Source: Pseudacidovorax sp.
GTDB lineage: Bacteria > Pseudomonadota > Gammaproteobacteria > Burkholderiales > Burkholderiaceae_C
NCBI RefSeq assembly: GCF_017991995.1
Contig: NZ_JAGOPN010000021.1
Location: 1-64,000 of the forward strand
Direction: 5' to 3'
DNA: 64,000 nucleotides
In this document: one piece after another, positions 1 through 8,001 of the stretch
Layout: each line of letters begins with the position of its first letter
Position numbering within the stretch: the stretch's first letter is position 1
Program-made: the position numbers and the translations under genes
Notes under the pieces: generated by a model
Seen by the model: only the letters and a program-made list of their open reading frames with translations
Databases searched by the model: none
Told to the model about the DNA's origin: nothing

Positions 1-548
1 CGCAGCATGCGCTGTCGCTGGGTGGGCTGATCGAGCTGCTGACGCAGACGCGGGCGAACTTCGGGCAGAAGCCGCTGGCCACCAGCAGCATGCGCATGAT
101 CCTGATGCGGCTGATGAAGAAGCTCGATCGTTCGGGCGCGCCGTGTCCGATCCTGTCGGTGCACGGCTGGGGCTACCGGCTGAGGGTGGGCGACGAGCCG
201 GCGGGCGGGCGTGGGCAGATGGTGCAGGGGGGCCGGATGGCTGCTGCTGCCGGCGTTGCTGGCATGCCCATGGCGGCAGCCCTCACGCCGTCCCCGGGCT
301 CCATTGCACTGACGCCGGCCTCGTCCTTTGGCGAGCCGATGACCCCGTCCACCCCATCTTCAATCCCGCCGTCCTTTGCGGACGCCTTTGCTGTCCCTGC
401 CAGCGCCGCGGCGGCTGCAGGTGCTGCCGCTGCCTCGCGTACGCCGGTGCAGCCGATCTCCCCGAAGTCTGTTCTTGCGGCCCGACGCGGCGCCTCGCCT
501 GTGCGTGCGGATGCGGCCGACCGGGCTTCCGGAGCGCTTGGCGGATGA
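1..548 (+). CDS. winged-helix DNA-binding protein, C-terminal part (gene starts before the window)
   Basis: The frame is open from the left edge (first full codon at 3) to TGA at 546-548, so only the C-terminal part is visible. The first ~60 visible residues look like the effector domain of OmpR/PhoB-type regulators: a basic helix (MRMILMRLMKKLD) followed by ILSVHGWGYRL, which matches the terminal beta-hairpin of that fold. The remaining ~115 residues are a low-complexity Ala/Pro/Ser tail with no recognisable domain, which is long for this family. The N-terminal domain lies outside the window, so response regulator versus another winged-helix class cannot be decided. The next gene is a secreted DUF11 protein on the same strand, which it may control. 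Confidence 0.6.
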   Translation, partial: QHALSLGGLIELLTQTRANFGQKPLATSSMRMILMRLMKKLDRSGAPCPILSVHGWGYRLRVGDEPAGGRGQMVQGGRMAAAAGVAGMPMAAALTPSPGSIALTPASSFGEPMTPSTPSSIPPSFADAFAVPASAAAAAGAAAASRTPVQPISPKSVLAARRGASPVRADAADRASGALGG

Positions 549-688
549 CGCGCCGATGCGTGCCTGTGCCTGTGCCTGTGCGCCGCGTGCTGCGGCCGCC
601 CCTGACTTCGAGCGGCGCCCCTGCGAGGGCGCCGGCGTGTTCGACCCTGTCCTGTAGCAGCCCTGAAGACCTGAAAGAGGTGAAGACC

Positions 689-1303
689 ATGAAACACCGC
701 CTGATGAATCCCTTGATGAACGTGCGCCTGATCGCGCCGGCCTTGCTGAGCGTGGTGCTGGCCGTGCCGGCATTTGCGCAGCTTGCGCCGTCCGCGTCCG
801 CCTCTGCCCCCGCGAAGGTCGAGCAGAAGGCCGAGCAGAAGCCCATCACGGTGGAGCTGACGCAGAAGAAGGTGGTCAAGGACGAGCGGGGCCGCGAGAA
901 GCTGGAGGAGGTCGACGGGGTGCGCCCTGGGGACGTGCTCGAGTACCGGGCGGTCTACAGGAACGTCAGCAAGCAGGCCCTCAAGGGCGTGGCGGCGAAC
1001 CTGCCGCTGCCCGAGGGCCTGGAGTACGTGGCGCGCACGGCGCAGCCGGGCAAGGGCGTGCAGTTCGCGCTCAAGGCCGATGGGACCTATGAGGCGGAGC
1101 CGCTGATGCGCAAGGGTGCGGACGGGCGCATGCAGCCGGTGCCCTTGAACGAATACCGGCAGATCCGCTGGCGCCTGGACGAGCTCGCGCCGGGGGCCGA
1201 GGCCGTGGTGAGTGCGCGCGCGAAGGTGGAGATGGCCGCGCCGTCGCAGGAGATCTCGCCCGTGTCTGCGGCGGCTGCCGCGGGCGCTGCGGCCAAGCGC
1301 TGA
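689..1303 (+). CDS. secreted DUF11-type repeat-domain protein
   Basis: 204 aa. The start is the ATG at 689, preceded by GAAAGAGG; it gives a clean signal peptide (hydrophobic LIAPALLSVVLAVPAFA, cleavage after AFA). The frame is open further upstream but codes for Arg/Cys-rich non-protein-like sequence there. The mature part has a charged Lys/Glu linker, then one DUF11-like beta-sandwich (about residues 55-180: VKDERGREKLEEVDGVRPGDVLEYRAVYRNVSKQ is cut here to the GDVLEY and YRNVS signatures). It ends in an Ala-rich tail. DUF11 domains are found in cell-surface proteins and adhesins. It sits directly upstream of a large DUF11-type protein on the same strand, suggesting a shared surface role. 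Function is otherwise unknown. Confidence 0.75.
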   Translation: MKHRLMNPLMNVRLIAPALLSVVLAVPAFAQLAPSASASAPAKVEQKAEQKPITVELTQKKVVKDERGREKLEEVDGVRPGDVLEYRAVYRNVSKQALKGVAANLPLPEGLEYVARTAQPGKGVQFALKADGTYEAEPLMRKGADGRMQPVPLNEYRQIRWRLDELAPGAEAVVSARAKVEMAAPSQEISPVSAAAAAGAAAKR

Positions 1304-1509
1304 ACGAGCGCGCGGCCGTGTTGCGCGCGAGGAGGGCGCGCGCGGCTGCGCACACCCCGTGTGGGTTGTCAGGGGGGCTTCGGCTGGATGCGGCCGAGGA
1401 GTTCTGAGGACCGGCACCGTCCTGCCCGGAGATGCGGCTGAGGGCCGTATCGCGAGGCAGTTTTTATCCCTTTTGTGAACGTCGGCATTCCTTTGAGAGG
1501 AGAAAACAC

Positions 1510-3135
1510 GTGAAAACCCATCACCCACAGACCCGCGGCGGCGCCAAGCCGTATGCGGCGTGGGCTGGCGCAGCTGCATTGGCGGCAGTCTTCCTGAGTG
1601 GAAGTTCTGTTGCGCATGCGGCGACGCCGCCCGCGGGATTGAAGATCGGCAACCAGGCAACGGCCACGTACAAGGGCCCCAACGGCGACGACCAGTTCTC
1701 GCAATCAAACGAGGTATTGACGACCGTGCTGCAGGTCGGTGCGTTCACGCTGGACAGCAAGTCGGTGGCTGCGGGCGGGGTCGTCAACACCAAGACGGGC
1801 TCGACGGCTGCGACGATCTATGCGCCGCACGTGCTGGTCAACACCGGTAACGGGACGGATTCGTTCCTGATCACGGCGGCGCCGACGTCGGCGAACAAGT
1901 TCGAGAAGATCGAGGTCTTCCTGGACAACGACTTCGACGGAAAGGCGGACAACCCGACGCCGCTGTGCACCACTGCTCCGTCATCGCCGCCCACGTCCTG
2001 CAGCGTCCCTGCGCAGGCGGTCAGCGCGGGCGGCAAGCTGGGCTTCGTGGTGGCCTACACCATCCCGGCGTCGGCGGTCACGAGCGCGCCGGTGCTCTTT
2101 GACTCGGGTCTGGTGACGGCGGTGCCGCAAAGCAGCGGCCTGTACACGGCGTCGAACCAGACGGTGACGGTGCAGGATGATGTGACGCTGACCAATGTGG
2201 CGGCGTTCAACGTGCGCACGTCCATCGCGGCGCCGACGGTGGCTGCACCGGGTGGTGGCGCCTGGCCGCTGCCGACCGCCAAGACCGAAGGCCAGCGCTC
2301 CTCGGGTGCGTCCTGTGCCACCGCCTGGCCGGTCAGCAACAGCGCAACCTGCACGTACACCACCTACACCATCACGTACAGCAACACGGGTGGCCAGGTG
2401 GGCACCTTCAACCTGCAGGACGTCATCGGAACCGGCAGGACCGCTGGTTTCACCTACGTGACGGGTTCCGCGGTGTGGAGTAGCAGCAATTCTGGCGTGG
2501 CGCTGGATGAGACGGGCAATGGCGCCAACGGTGCCAATGTCGACTTCAAGTACGACGCCGCCAGCAAGACGCTGACTTTCCTGGACAAGGTTCTGCCGGT
2601 GAGCAACGAGCGCACCCTGAGCTTCGTCGTGCTGGTCAACAGCAGCGCGACGCTGGGTACGGGCACCACCGCCAACGTGGTGACGTACAGCAAGGACGAT
2701 GCGCCCACGGCCGTGATCGGCGCGCCGGCGGGCCTGAATGCCACGTCCAACGAGAGCGCGTTCAATGTCCTGGGCACCTACGGGGTGGCCCTGGGCAGTG
2801 CGGGCGCGACTTCTGCCAACGCGAAGGACGTCACGGCGGGCGCGGGTGGCCCAGCACGCCCGCGAGCATCAGCTGCGTGGACGCCAACGGCGCCAGCACC
2901 GGCAACGGCACGGGCGCTCTGGGCACCGTCTCGGGTGTGCAGGTCACCCTCGGGACTGCGCAGATGGTGGCGGGTGCGGACATCACCTGTACCTTCACCA
3001 ACACCCGCAACGGCATTTCCGGGGCGGTGTTCAACGACGGCGGCGCGCCCAGCGGCAGCACCAATACCGGCACGCCCAACGACGGGCTGCAGAACGGCTC
3101 CGAAGCCGGAGTGGGCGGCATTACGGTCAACCTGA
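1510..3135 (+). CDS. large DUF11-type surface protein, 5' part of a frameshifted gene
   Basis: The start is the GTG at 1510, behind a strong AGAGGAGA Shine-Dalgarno. A signal peptide follows (AWAGAAALAAVFLSGSSVAHA). The mature protein is Thr/Ser/Gly/Val-rich with DUF11-like beta-sandwich signatures (VLVNTGNGTDSF, TYTITYSNTGGQVGTFNLQD). Protein-like sequence in this frame stops at about 2845 (near AKDVTAGAGG). After that the frame reads Arg/Pro/Trp-rich nonsense until the stop at 3133-3135, while sensible sequence continues in the frame used by 2877-4211. The two pieces are therefore read as one gene broken by a frameshift, or by a deletion in repetitive sequence. The intact product would be about 900 aa, probably a secreted or surface adhesin-like protein. 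Confidence 0.7.
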   Translation: MKTHHPQTRGGAKPYAAWAGAAALAAVFLSGSSVAHAATPPAGLKIGNQATATYKGPNGDDQFSQSNEVLTTVLQVGAFTLDSKSVAAGGVVNTKTGSTAATIYAPHVLVNTGNGTDSFLITAAPTSANKFEKIEVFLDNDFDGKADNPTPLCTTAPSSPPTSCSVPAQAVSAGGKLGFVVAYTIPASAVTSAPVLFDSGLVTAVPQSSGLYTASNQTVTVQDDVTLTNVAAFNVRTSIAAPTVAAPGGGAWPLPTAKTEGQRSSGASCATAWPVSNSATCTYTTYTITYSNTGGQVGTFNLQDVIGTGRTAGFTYVTGSAVWSSSNSGVALDETGNGANGANVDFKYDAASKTLTFLDKVLPVSNERTLSFVVLVNSSATLGTGTTANVVTYSKDDAPTAVIGAPAGLNATSNESAFNVLGTYGVALGSAGATSANAKDVTAGAGGPARPRASAAWTPTAPAPATARALWAPSRVCRSPSGLRRWWRVRTSPVPSPTPATAFPGRCSTTAARPAAAPIPARPTTGCRTAPKPEWAALRST

Positions 3136-4211
3136 CCAACTGCAGCGGCACCATCTATGCGAGCACGACGACCGACGGCAACGGCGCCTTCGGCCTGAGC
3201 ATCCCGACGGCGCAGATCGGCCAGACGGTGTGCGTGCAGCCGGTGCTGGCGGCCAACACCCTGGCCACCGGCGCCAACGCCGCAGGCACGGTGCTGCCCG
3301 ACGGCAGCGCCACAAGCGTGGGCGGGGTGGGCTACACCTACACCCGGGCCAGCCAGCAGGCGAGCTTCACCGCCCCTGCCTCGGGCACGGTGACGCTGAA
3401 CTTCGGGCAGGTGCCGGTCAGCACGCTCACTCCCACGGCGGGCCGCCAGCAGAGCCGGCCAGGGCTGCGTGCGCTGCATCCGCACACCTTCACGGCCGGC
3501 ACGGGCGGCGCGCTGAAGGTGCAGCTGGGCACGGCCACGGCGACGCCCAGCACCGTCACGGGCTGGAGCGAGGCGGCCTACCTGGACGCGAACTGCACGG
3601 GCGCGCTGGACCTGTCGGCGCAGCAACTGGGCGCCTCGACGACGCTGACGGTGGTGCAGGGGCAGCAGCTGTGCTTCCTGGTGCACGAGCAGGTGCCGGC
3701 CACCGCACCCGAGGGCAGCAGCAACGCCGTTCCGGTGACCGCCACGCTGACGTTCACCAATGCGGCGCCGGGCCTGAGCGCGAGCTTTGCGGCCACGGAC
3801 ACCACGACGGTAAGCAACTCGGCGCTGCAGCTGACCAAGGAAGTGCGCAACGTGACGCAGGGCGTGACGACCTTCGGCCCGAACAACCAGGCCAAGTCGG
3901 GCGAGGTGCTGGAGTACCGGATCAAGTACGCCAACACCGCGCTGTCGCCGATCAACAGCCTGGTGATCAGCGACACGACGCCGGGGTACACGACCTTTGT
4001 GCAGGCGAAGACGGAGACCACGCCCACGAGCCTGACGGCGTGCACGAAGGTGACGCCGGTCAATGCAGGGACGTCCTCGACGCCGGCGGTGCCGGTGGGC
4101 TGCGACGTGGCGCAGACCGCAGGCGGCATTGGCCCGATCACCTGGACCTTCACCGGCACCCTCAGCAGCGGTGGCGAGGGCGCCGTGCTGTTCCAGGTGA
4201 AGGTGGATTGA
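2877..4211 (+). CDS. large DUF11-type surface protein, 3' part of the same frameshifted gene
   Basis: This is the continuation of the 1510 gene in another frame; protein-like sequence begins at about 2850 (STPASISCVDANG). The GTG at 2877 is the first possible start in this frame but has no Shine-Dalgarno, so independent translation is doubtful. Content: a Cys-containing beta-sandwich ending ITCTFTNTRNG, an SdrD/Cna-B-like segment (GAVFNDGG...GVGGITVNLTNC...TTDGNGAFG), then two DUF11-like modules (HTFTAGTGG; GEVLEYRIKYANTALSPINSLVISD). It ends without an LPxTG, PEP-CTERM or visible anchor segment. Whether the break is real, phase-variable or a sequencing error cannot be told from one sequence. 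Confidence 0.6.
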   Translation: MDANGASTGNGTGALGTVSGVQVTLGTAQMVAGADITCTFTNTRNGISGAVFNDGGAPSGSTNTGTPNDGLQNGSEAGVGGITVNLTNCSGTIYASTTTDGNGAFGLSIPTAQIGQTVCVQPVLAANTLATGANAAGTVLPDGSATSVGGVGYTYTRASQQASFTAPASGTVTLNFGQVPVSTLTPTAGRQQSRPGLRALHPHTFTAGTGGALKVQLGTATATPSTVTGWSEAAYLDANCTGALDLSAQQLGASTTLTVVQGQQLCFLVHEQVPATAPEGSSNAVPVTATLTFTNAAPGLSASFAATDTTTVSNSALQLTKEVRNVTQGVTTFGPNNQAKSGEVLEYRIKYANTALSPINSLVISDTTPGYTTFVQAKTETTPTSLTACTKVTPVNAGTSSTPAVPVGCDVAQTAGGIGPITWTFTGTLSSGGEGAVLFQVKVD

Positions 4212-4356
4212 GGTTGCAGGGGCATCGTCCAGGAGATGAAGCCCGAACGCGCGAAGGGTGGCCGACGCCTACGGCGGCATCGGCCATCCGCCCGACGTGG
4301 TACCTCTCGCGATGTCCTAGGCTTGAGAGTTCCTCACTTTCCCAGGAGTCCTGCCC

Positions 4357-4824
4357 ATGCATCTCGACGGATCGTGCCATTGCGGGCGCGTGCGCTTCAG
4401 CGTGGAGTCGACGGAGCCGGTGCCCTTCATGCGTTGCTACTGCTCGATCTGCCGCAAGACTGCCGGAACGGGCGGCTACGCCATCAACCTGGGCGCGGAT
4501 GCCCGCACCTTCCAACTGCACAGCGGCCAGGACGCGGTGCGGGTCTATCGCGCCCGCATCGACGGCAAGGAGAGCACAGGTCAGCGCCACTTCTGCGGCC
4601 ATTGCGGCACGGCGCTGTGGCTGTACGACAAGACCTGGCCCGAGCTGATCCACCCGCATGCCGGCGCCATCGACACGCCGTTGCCGGTGCCGCCCGAGAA
4701 CGTGCACATGCTGCTCGATTCGAAGGCCCCGTGGGTGCAGGTGGAAGGCCGCCCGGGCGACGCGCACTTCGAGCACTTTCCAAAGGAGTCGCTCGCCGAG
4801 TGGCACCGCCGCCACGGGCTGTGA
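4357..4824 (+). CDS. GFA (glutathione-dependent formaldehyde-activating) family protein
   Basis: 155 aa, the usual length for the Mss4-like GFA family. The start is the ATG at 4357 with CAGGAG just upstream. The zinc ligands are all visible: C7-x-C9 (SCHCG), C27-x-C29-x2-C32 (CYCSIC) and C80-x2-C83 (FCGHCGTAL). Named members spontaneously or enzymatically condense formaldehyde with glutathione, but most family members have no proven substrate. It is alone on the plus strand, converging on the hydrolase at 4855, so context gives no hint of a substrate. Family assignment is firm; function is not. Confidence 0.9.
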   Translation: MHLDGSCHCGRVRFSVESTEPVPFMRCYCSICRKTAGTGGYAINLGADARTFQLHSGQDAVRVYRARIDGKESTGQRHFCGHCGTALWLYDKTWPELIHPHAGAIDTPLPVPPENVHMLLDSKAPWVQVEGRPGDAHFEHFPKESLAEWHRRHGL

Positions 4825-4854
4825 GCGGCCGGCGGCCCGGCGCAGGCCCGCGCT

Positions 4855-5727
4855 TCAACCGGTCTGTGCCACGAGCCTGAGCAGCGCCCCGTACCACGGC
4901 GCCTGCGGATCCCGCAGCGCCAGATGGGTGCCGAAGTGGTCCAGCAGTGGCATCTCGTGTGTGCTCACCCCGCCCGGCTGCAGGGCCAGCAGGGCGGCTG
5001 TGCGGCGGTTGGACCGCTGGACCCGATCGCTATCCTGCGCGCCCCAGCCGAGGTGCATGGGAATTCGGTTGCCCGCCGTCCAGCACAGGGGGCTGAGCGG
5101 GGCGTCGTCGTCGGCATGCAGGAGCACATGGCTGTAGACACGCTCCTCCAGACTGCCGGCGGGCGGCAGCGGATGGTGCAGGTCGAGGATGGCGCTCAGC
5201 GGCAGGCAGGCGCGTATCGCCTGCGACGGCACGCCAGCGCGCTGCGCGTCGGCGGTGCGCAGTGCCGCCAGGGCCGCGAGGTGGCCGCCCGCCGAATGTC
5301 CGGCCAGATAGAGCCGCCGCGGATCGCCGCCGAATCCGGCTGCATGACGGGCGATGTGTGACAAGGCAGCCAGGCTGTCGTCCAGGGCGGCCGGCAAACG
5401 GTGCGCGGGTGCGAGGCGGTAGCCCGGCGTGACCAGCCGCATGCCCAGCGCGGCCACCACGGGCGCCATGAAGGCGCACCATTCCTTGTGGCCATGCGTC
5501 CAGCCGCCGCCATGCCAGAAGACCAGCACGGGTGCGTCGCGCATCCCCGGGGCGCCGTACACGTCGTAGCGCTGTGCCGGGTCGTCGCCGTAGGGCACGT
5601 TCCGGACCTGCACGAGGGCGGCGGGCACCTCACGGGCCCAGCCGAGCACGGTCTCGGCGTACTCCGCCGCTGCCTTGAACGGCAGGGGCGGCTGGGGGGA
5701 AAGGGCGTCGATGTCGAGGAAGGTCAC
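4855..5727 (-). CDS. alpha/beta hydrolase (HSL/carboxylesterase type)
   Basis: 290 aa from a GTG start at 5727, chosen because AAGGACC lies just upstream and longer versions would run into the preceding gene. Catalytic features: oxyanion-hole motif HGGGW at 72-76, nucleophile elbow GHSAGG at 143-148 (Ser145), Asp near 232-234 (QDSD) and His264 or His268 near the end. This is the pattern of arylformamidase-like and hormone-sensitive-lipase-like esterases. No signal peptide is visible, so it is probably cytoplasmic. It lies 25 bases downstream of a Bug binding protein and a porin on the same strand, suggesting hydrolysis of an imported ester or amide. The substrate is unknown. Confidence 0.85.
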   Translation of the reverse strand: MTFLDIDALSPQPPLPFKAAAEYAETVLGWAREVPAALVQVRNVPYGDDPAQRYDVYGAPGMRDAPVLVFWHGGGWTHGHKEWCAFMAPVVAALGMRLVTPGYRLAPAHRLPAALDDSLAALSHIARHAAGFGGDPRRLYLAGHSAGGHLAALAALRTADAQRAGVPSQAIRACLPLSAILDLHHPLPPAGSLEERVYSHVLLHADDDAPLSPLCWTAGNRIPMHLGWGAQDSDRVQRSNRRTAALLALQPGGVSTHEMPLLDHFGTHLALRDPQAPWYGALLRLVAQTG

Positions 5728-5752
5728 AGGGTCCTTGCAGTGGGCACGCGCG

Positions 5753-6769
5753 CTATTCGGCGCGGATGCCGAATTCCTTGACCAGCCTGCCATAGCGCAG
5801 GTAGTCGTCTTCGGCGAGCTTCTTCATTCTGTCCGGCGGGCCGCCTTCGGGCTGGAGCGAGATCGATTTCATGCGCGCCACCACGTCCGGCATGCGGATG
5901 ATCTCGTTGAAGTGCTGGTTCAGCAGCGCGACCAGCGCGGGCGGCAGGCCCTTGGGCCCGAGCAGCGCCTGCCAGGCGCCGATCTCGGCATGGGGTACGC
6001 CGGCCTCGGCCAGCGTGGGCACCTGCGGCAGGAAGGGCGAGCGCTGGGCATCGGCCACGGCCAGCAAGGTGAGCTTGCCGCTGTCGATGTAGGGCGCCAC
6101 CGGTCCGAGCGACGTGTACATCATCGGCACCTGGCCGGCGACCATGTCCGCGATGGCCGGCATGCTGCCGCGGTAGGGCACCTGGGTGATCTTCACGCCG
6201 GCGGACTTGTCCACCAGTTCGGCCAGGATATGCATGGGCGAGCCGTAGCCGGGACTCGCATAGCTGCGGATACGGCCCGCCTTGACGCTGGCGAGCAGCT
6301 CCTTCATGGTCTTGACGCCCGTGTCCGACGCCACCACCACGAAGAGCGACTGGCTCGCGAGCTGGATGATCGGCGTGAGGTCGGTGGCCGGATCCACCTG
6401 GGCGGTCCGTGACGTCTGCAGCACATGCGGGGTGATGGCGAGCGTGTTGGGCGCCACCAGCAGCGTGTAGCCATCGGGCGGCGCCTTCGAGACGTAGTTG
6501 ACGGCAATGGTGCCGGCGGCGCCCGTGCGGTTGTCGACCACCACGGGCTGACCCAGCCGCGCCGACAGCTTCTCGCCCAGGAAGCGGGCGAGCACGTCGG
6601 AGTCGCCGCCAGCGGGATAGCCGACGACCAGCGTGATGGGCCGGGCGGGATAGCCGGCCGTGCCCTGCGCGAAGGCGGGCAGCGGTGCGATGGCCGCGAG
6701 CGGGGCGGCAGCGCAGGCCAGCAGGTGCTGGCAGAGGAAGCGGCGGTTCATGGCGATGTGCGGGTTCAT
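5753..6769 (-). CDS. Bug/TctC-family periplasmic substrate-binding protein
   Basis: 338 aa. An N-terminal signal peptide (ACAAAPLAAIAPLPAFAQ) is followed by the family's opening strand YPARPITLVVGYPAGG, then PVVVDNRTGAAG and a DGYTLL segment, all hallmarks of Bug proteins. These bind small carboxylates and related solutes in the periplasm for tripartite tricarboxylate transporters. No TctA or TctB gene is in the window, so it is an orphan receptor. A second Met at codon 7 (6751) is an alternative start; neither has a clear Shine-Dalgarno. It probably shares a transcript with the porin upstream (39-base gap) and the hydrolase downstream. Confidence 0.9.
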   Translation of the reverse strand: MNPHIAMNRRFLCQHLLACAAAPLAAIAPLPAFAQGTAGYPARPITLVVGYPAGGDSDVLARFLGEKLSARLGQPVVVDNRTGAAGTIAVNYVSKAPPDGYTLLVAPNTLAITPHVLQTSRTAQVDPATDLTPIIQLASQSLFVVVASDTGVKTMKELLASVKAGRIRSYASPGYGSPMHILAELVDKSAGVKITQVPYRGSMPAIADMVAGQVPMMYTSLGPVAPYIDSGKLTLLAVADAQRSPFLPQVPTLAEAGVPHAEIGAWQALLGPKGLPPALVALLNQHFNEIIRMPDVVARMKSISLQPEGGPPDRMKKLAEDDYLRYGRLVKEFGIRAE

Positions 6770-6808
6770 GGGCAGAGGGGATGAGGGCGGAGGCGGACGG
6801 GCAGACGC

Positions 6809-7855
6809 TCAGAAGGCATGGCGCACGCCCACGTTGAAGGCGCGGCTGCCCAGTCCCTGCTCGGTGGCGTTGCCCACGCGGTAGAAGCCGGTGGCGGAGC
6901 CGGCCGGGGCGTTGTTGTGGATGCGTGCGATGGACACGTACAGGGCTGTGCGCCGCGAAAGGTTGTGCACGTAGCCCACGGCCCACTGGTTGGCATCGTT
7001 GTTGGCGAGGGTGCGGTCGTCCTTGCGGATGTACGACGCAAGAAACCGGCCGGCTCCGTAGGGCACGGAGACGCCCAGCAGCACGTCGCGCGAATCGCGG
7101 TTGAGCACCCCGAACACCGACGAGCCCTTGTTGATCGCGTAGTTGAAATGCGCGGTGAGCAGGCCGAAGTCGTACTTGGCCGCCAGCAGGCTCATGCTGC
7201 CCGGCCTGCCGTTGGCGTCGTTGACGTTGTGATGGCCCAGCTTGACGTACACCGGCCCCGAGACGTAGCCGACGGCGGCGCCCCACTCGCGCGCGAGGCT
7301 GGCGTCGTTGGTCTTCTCGCCGAAGCCGTAGGCCAGGTCCACGGTGAAGCCCTGGCGTGTCTCCAGCGCGTAGCGCACGGTGTTGTCCATGCGGTTGCTG
7401 CCGCCGGCGCCGCCGGGGCTGATCAGGTTGGCCGAATCACCCGCCAGCCCGGTGCCGAAGGGGTCGGACTCGGCCTGGAGGAAGGCCACCGGCGTGTACT
7501 GCCGGCCCAGCAGCACGCGGCCCCAGTCGCCCTGCAGGCCGACCCACGACTCCCTGCCGAAGCCGCGGCCGCCCTGGCCCAGGGTGCCGGTGTCGGCATT
7601 CAGGCCCATCTCCAGCCGGTAGACGGCAGAGAGCCCGCCGCCGAGATCCTCGGCGCCCCGAAAGCCGAGCCGGGAACCGGCGGAGACCCCGCTGGTCAGC
7701 TTGCTGGCCTCGGCGCTGCCCGGCCCGCCGCTTTCGCGCACGAAGCCGAGGTCGACCAGCCCATAGACTGTGACGCTGCTCTGCGCCAGGGAGGAGGTCG
7801 CCGCGCTCGCAAGCGCCAGGGCAACAAGACAGGGGAGGGGACGTGCAGAGGTCAT
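6809..7855 (-). CDS. Gram-negative trimeric porin (Omp32/OmpC-like)
   Basis: 348 aa with a signal peptide (CLVALALASAATSSLAQS) and the start of the mature porin SSVTVYGLVDLGF, typical of betaproteobacterial general porins. Alternating hydrophobic strands run throughout and the chain ends in a C-terminal aromatic (NVGVRHAF), the outer-membrane assembly signal. Its role is passive diffusion of solutes, often anionic, across the outer membrane. It is the first gene of a probable porin/Bug/hydrolase transcription unit divergent from the GntR regulator at 8002. Two palindromes lie in the shared promoter, so expression is probably controlled by that regulator. Confidence 0.9.
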   Translation of the reverse strand: MTSARPLPCLVALALASAATSSLAQSSVTVYGLVDLGFVRESGGPGSAEASKLTSGVSAGSRLGFRGAEDLGGGLSAVYRLEMGLNADTGTLGQGGRGFGRESWVGLQGDWGRVLLGRQYTPVAFLQAESDPFGTGLAGDSANLISPGGAGGSNRMDNTVRYALETRQGFTVDLAYGFGEKTNDASLAREWGAAVGYVSGPVYVKLGHHNVNDANGRPGSMSLLAAKYDFGLLTAHFNYAINKGSSVFGVLNRDSRDVLLGVSVPYGAGRFLASYIRKDDRTLANNDANQWAVGYVHNLSRRTALYVSIARIHNNAPAGSATGFYRVGNATEQGLGSRAFNVGVRHAF

Positions 7856-7928
7856 GAGACGGAAGGACAGGGATGCGAAGCGGCAAAAGGGACGGATGAA
7901 CCGATGCGTTTTTCATGTGGCGCCTCGG

Positions 7929-7957
7929 ATTTCATGAAATCTACAAGTTTCATGAAA
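7929..7957. promoter_or_regulatory. tandem palindromes, probable operator of the GntR regulator
   Basis: ATTTCATGAAAT (7929-7940) is a perfect 12-base palindrome and TTTCATGAAA (7948-7957) a perfect 10-base one. Their centres are 18 bases apart. A half-like TTTCATG lies at 7911-7917. They sit between the porin (minus strand) and GntR gene (plus strand), just upstream of a perfect TATAAT. This is the expected place for a GntR-family operator controlling both directions. Binding by the adjacent regulator is inferred. Confidence 0.65.
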
Positions 7958-7969
7958 TATTGCCGTTCG

Positions 7970-7975
7970 TATAAT
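7970..7975 (+). promoter_or_regulatory. -10 element (TATAAT) of the GntR gene promoter
   Basis: This is a perfect TATAAT. The expected transcription start is about 7982. The second palindrome (7948-7957) covers the -35 region (TTTCAT at 7948-7953, 16-base spacer), so binding there should block this promoter and give autorepression. The -35 match is weak. Confidence 0.55.
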
Positions 7976-8001
7976 GGCGTATTTACTTCATGGAGGCATC
8001 C

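Noticed and set aside
1304-1509. Possible riboswitch or leader RNA before the large surface-protein gene
   Set aside because: A short AGGAC/GTCCT hairpin is present at about 1408-1425, but no conserved riboswitch core could be recognised.
173-1708. Minus-strand open frame over the DUF11 genes
   Set aside because: Arg/Pro/His-rich antisense sequence; it spans a signal-peptide-bearing gene and a strong ribosome site on the other strand.
4236-4880. Plus-strand frame overlapping the GFA-family gene
   Set aside because: Arg/Pro-rich shadow; the GFA frame has all zinc ligands and a ribosome site.
7990-8001. ATG at 7990 as start of the GntR gene
   Set aside because: GGAGG lies after it, not before it, and it would be almost at the transcription start; GTG at 8002 is better.
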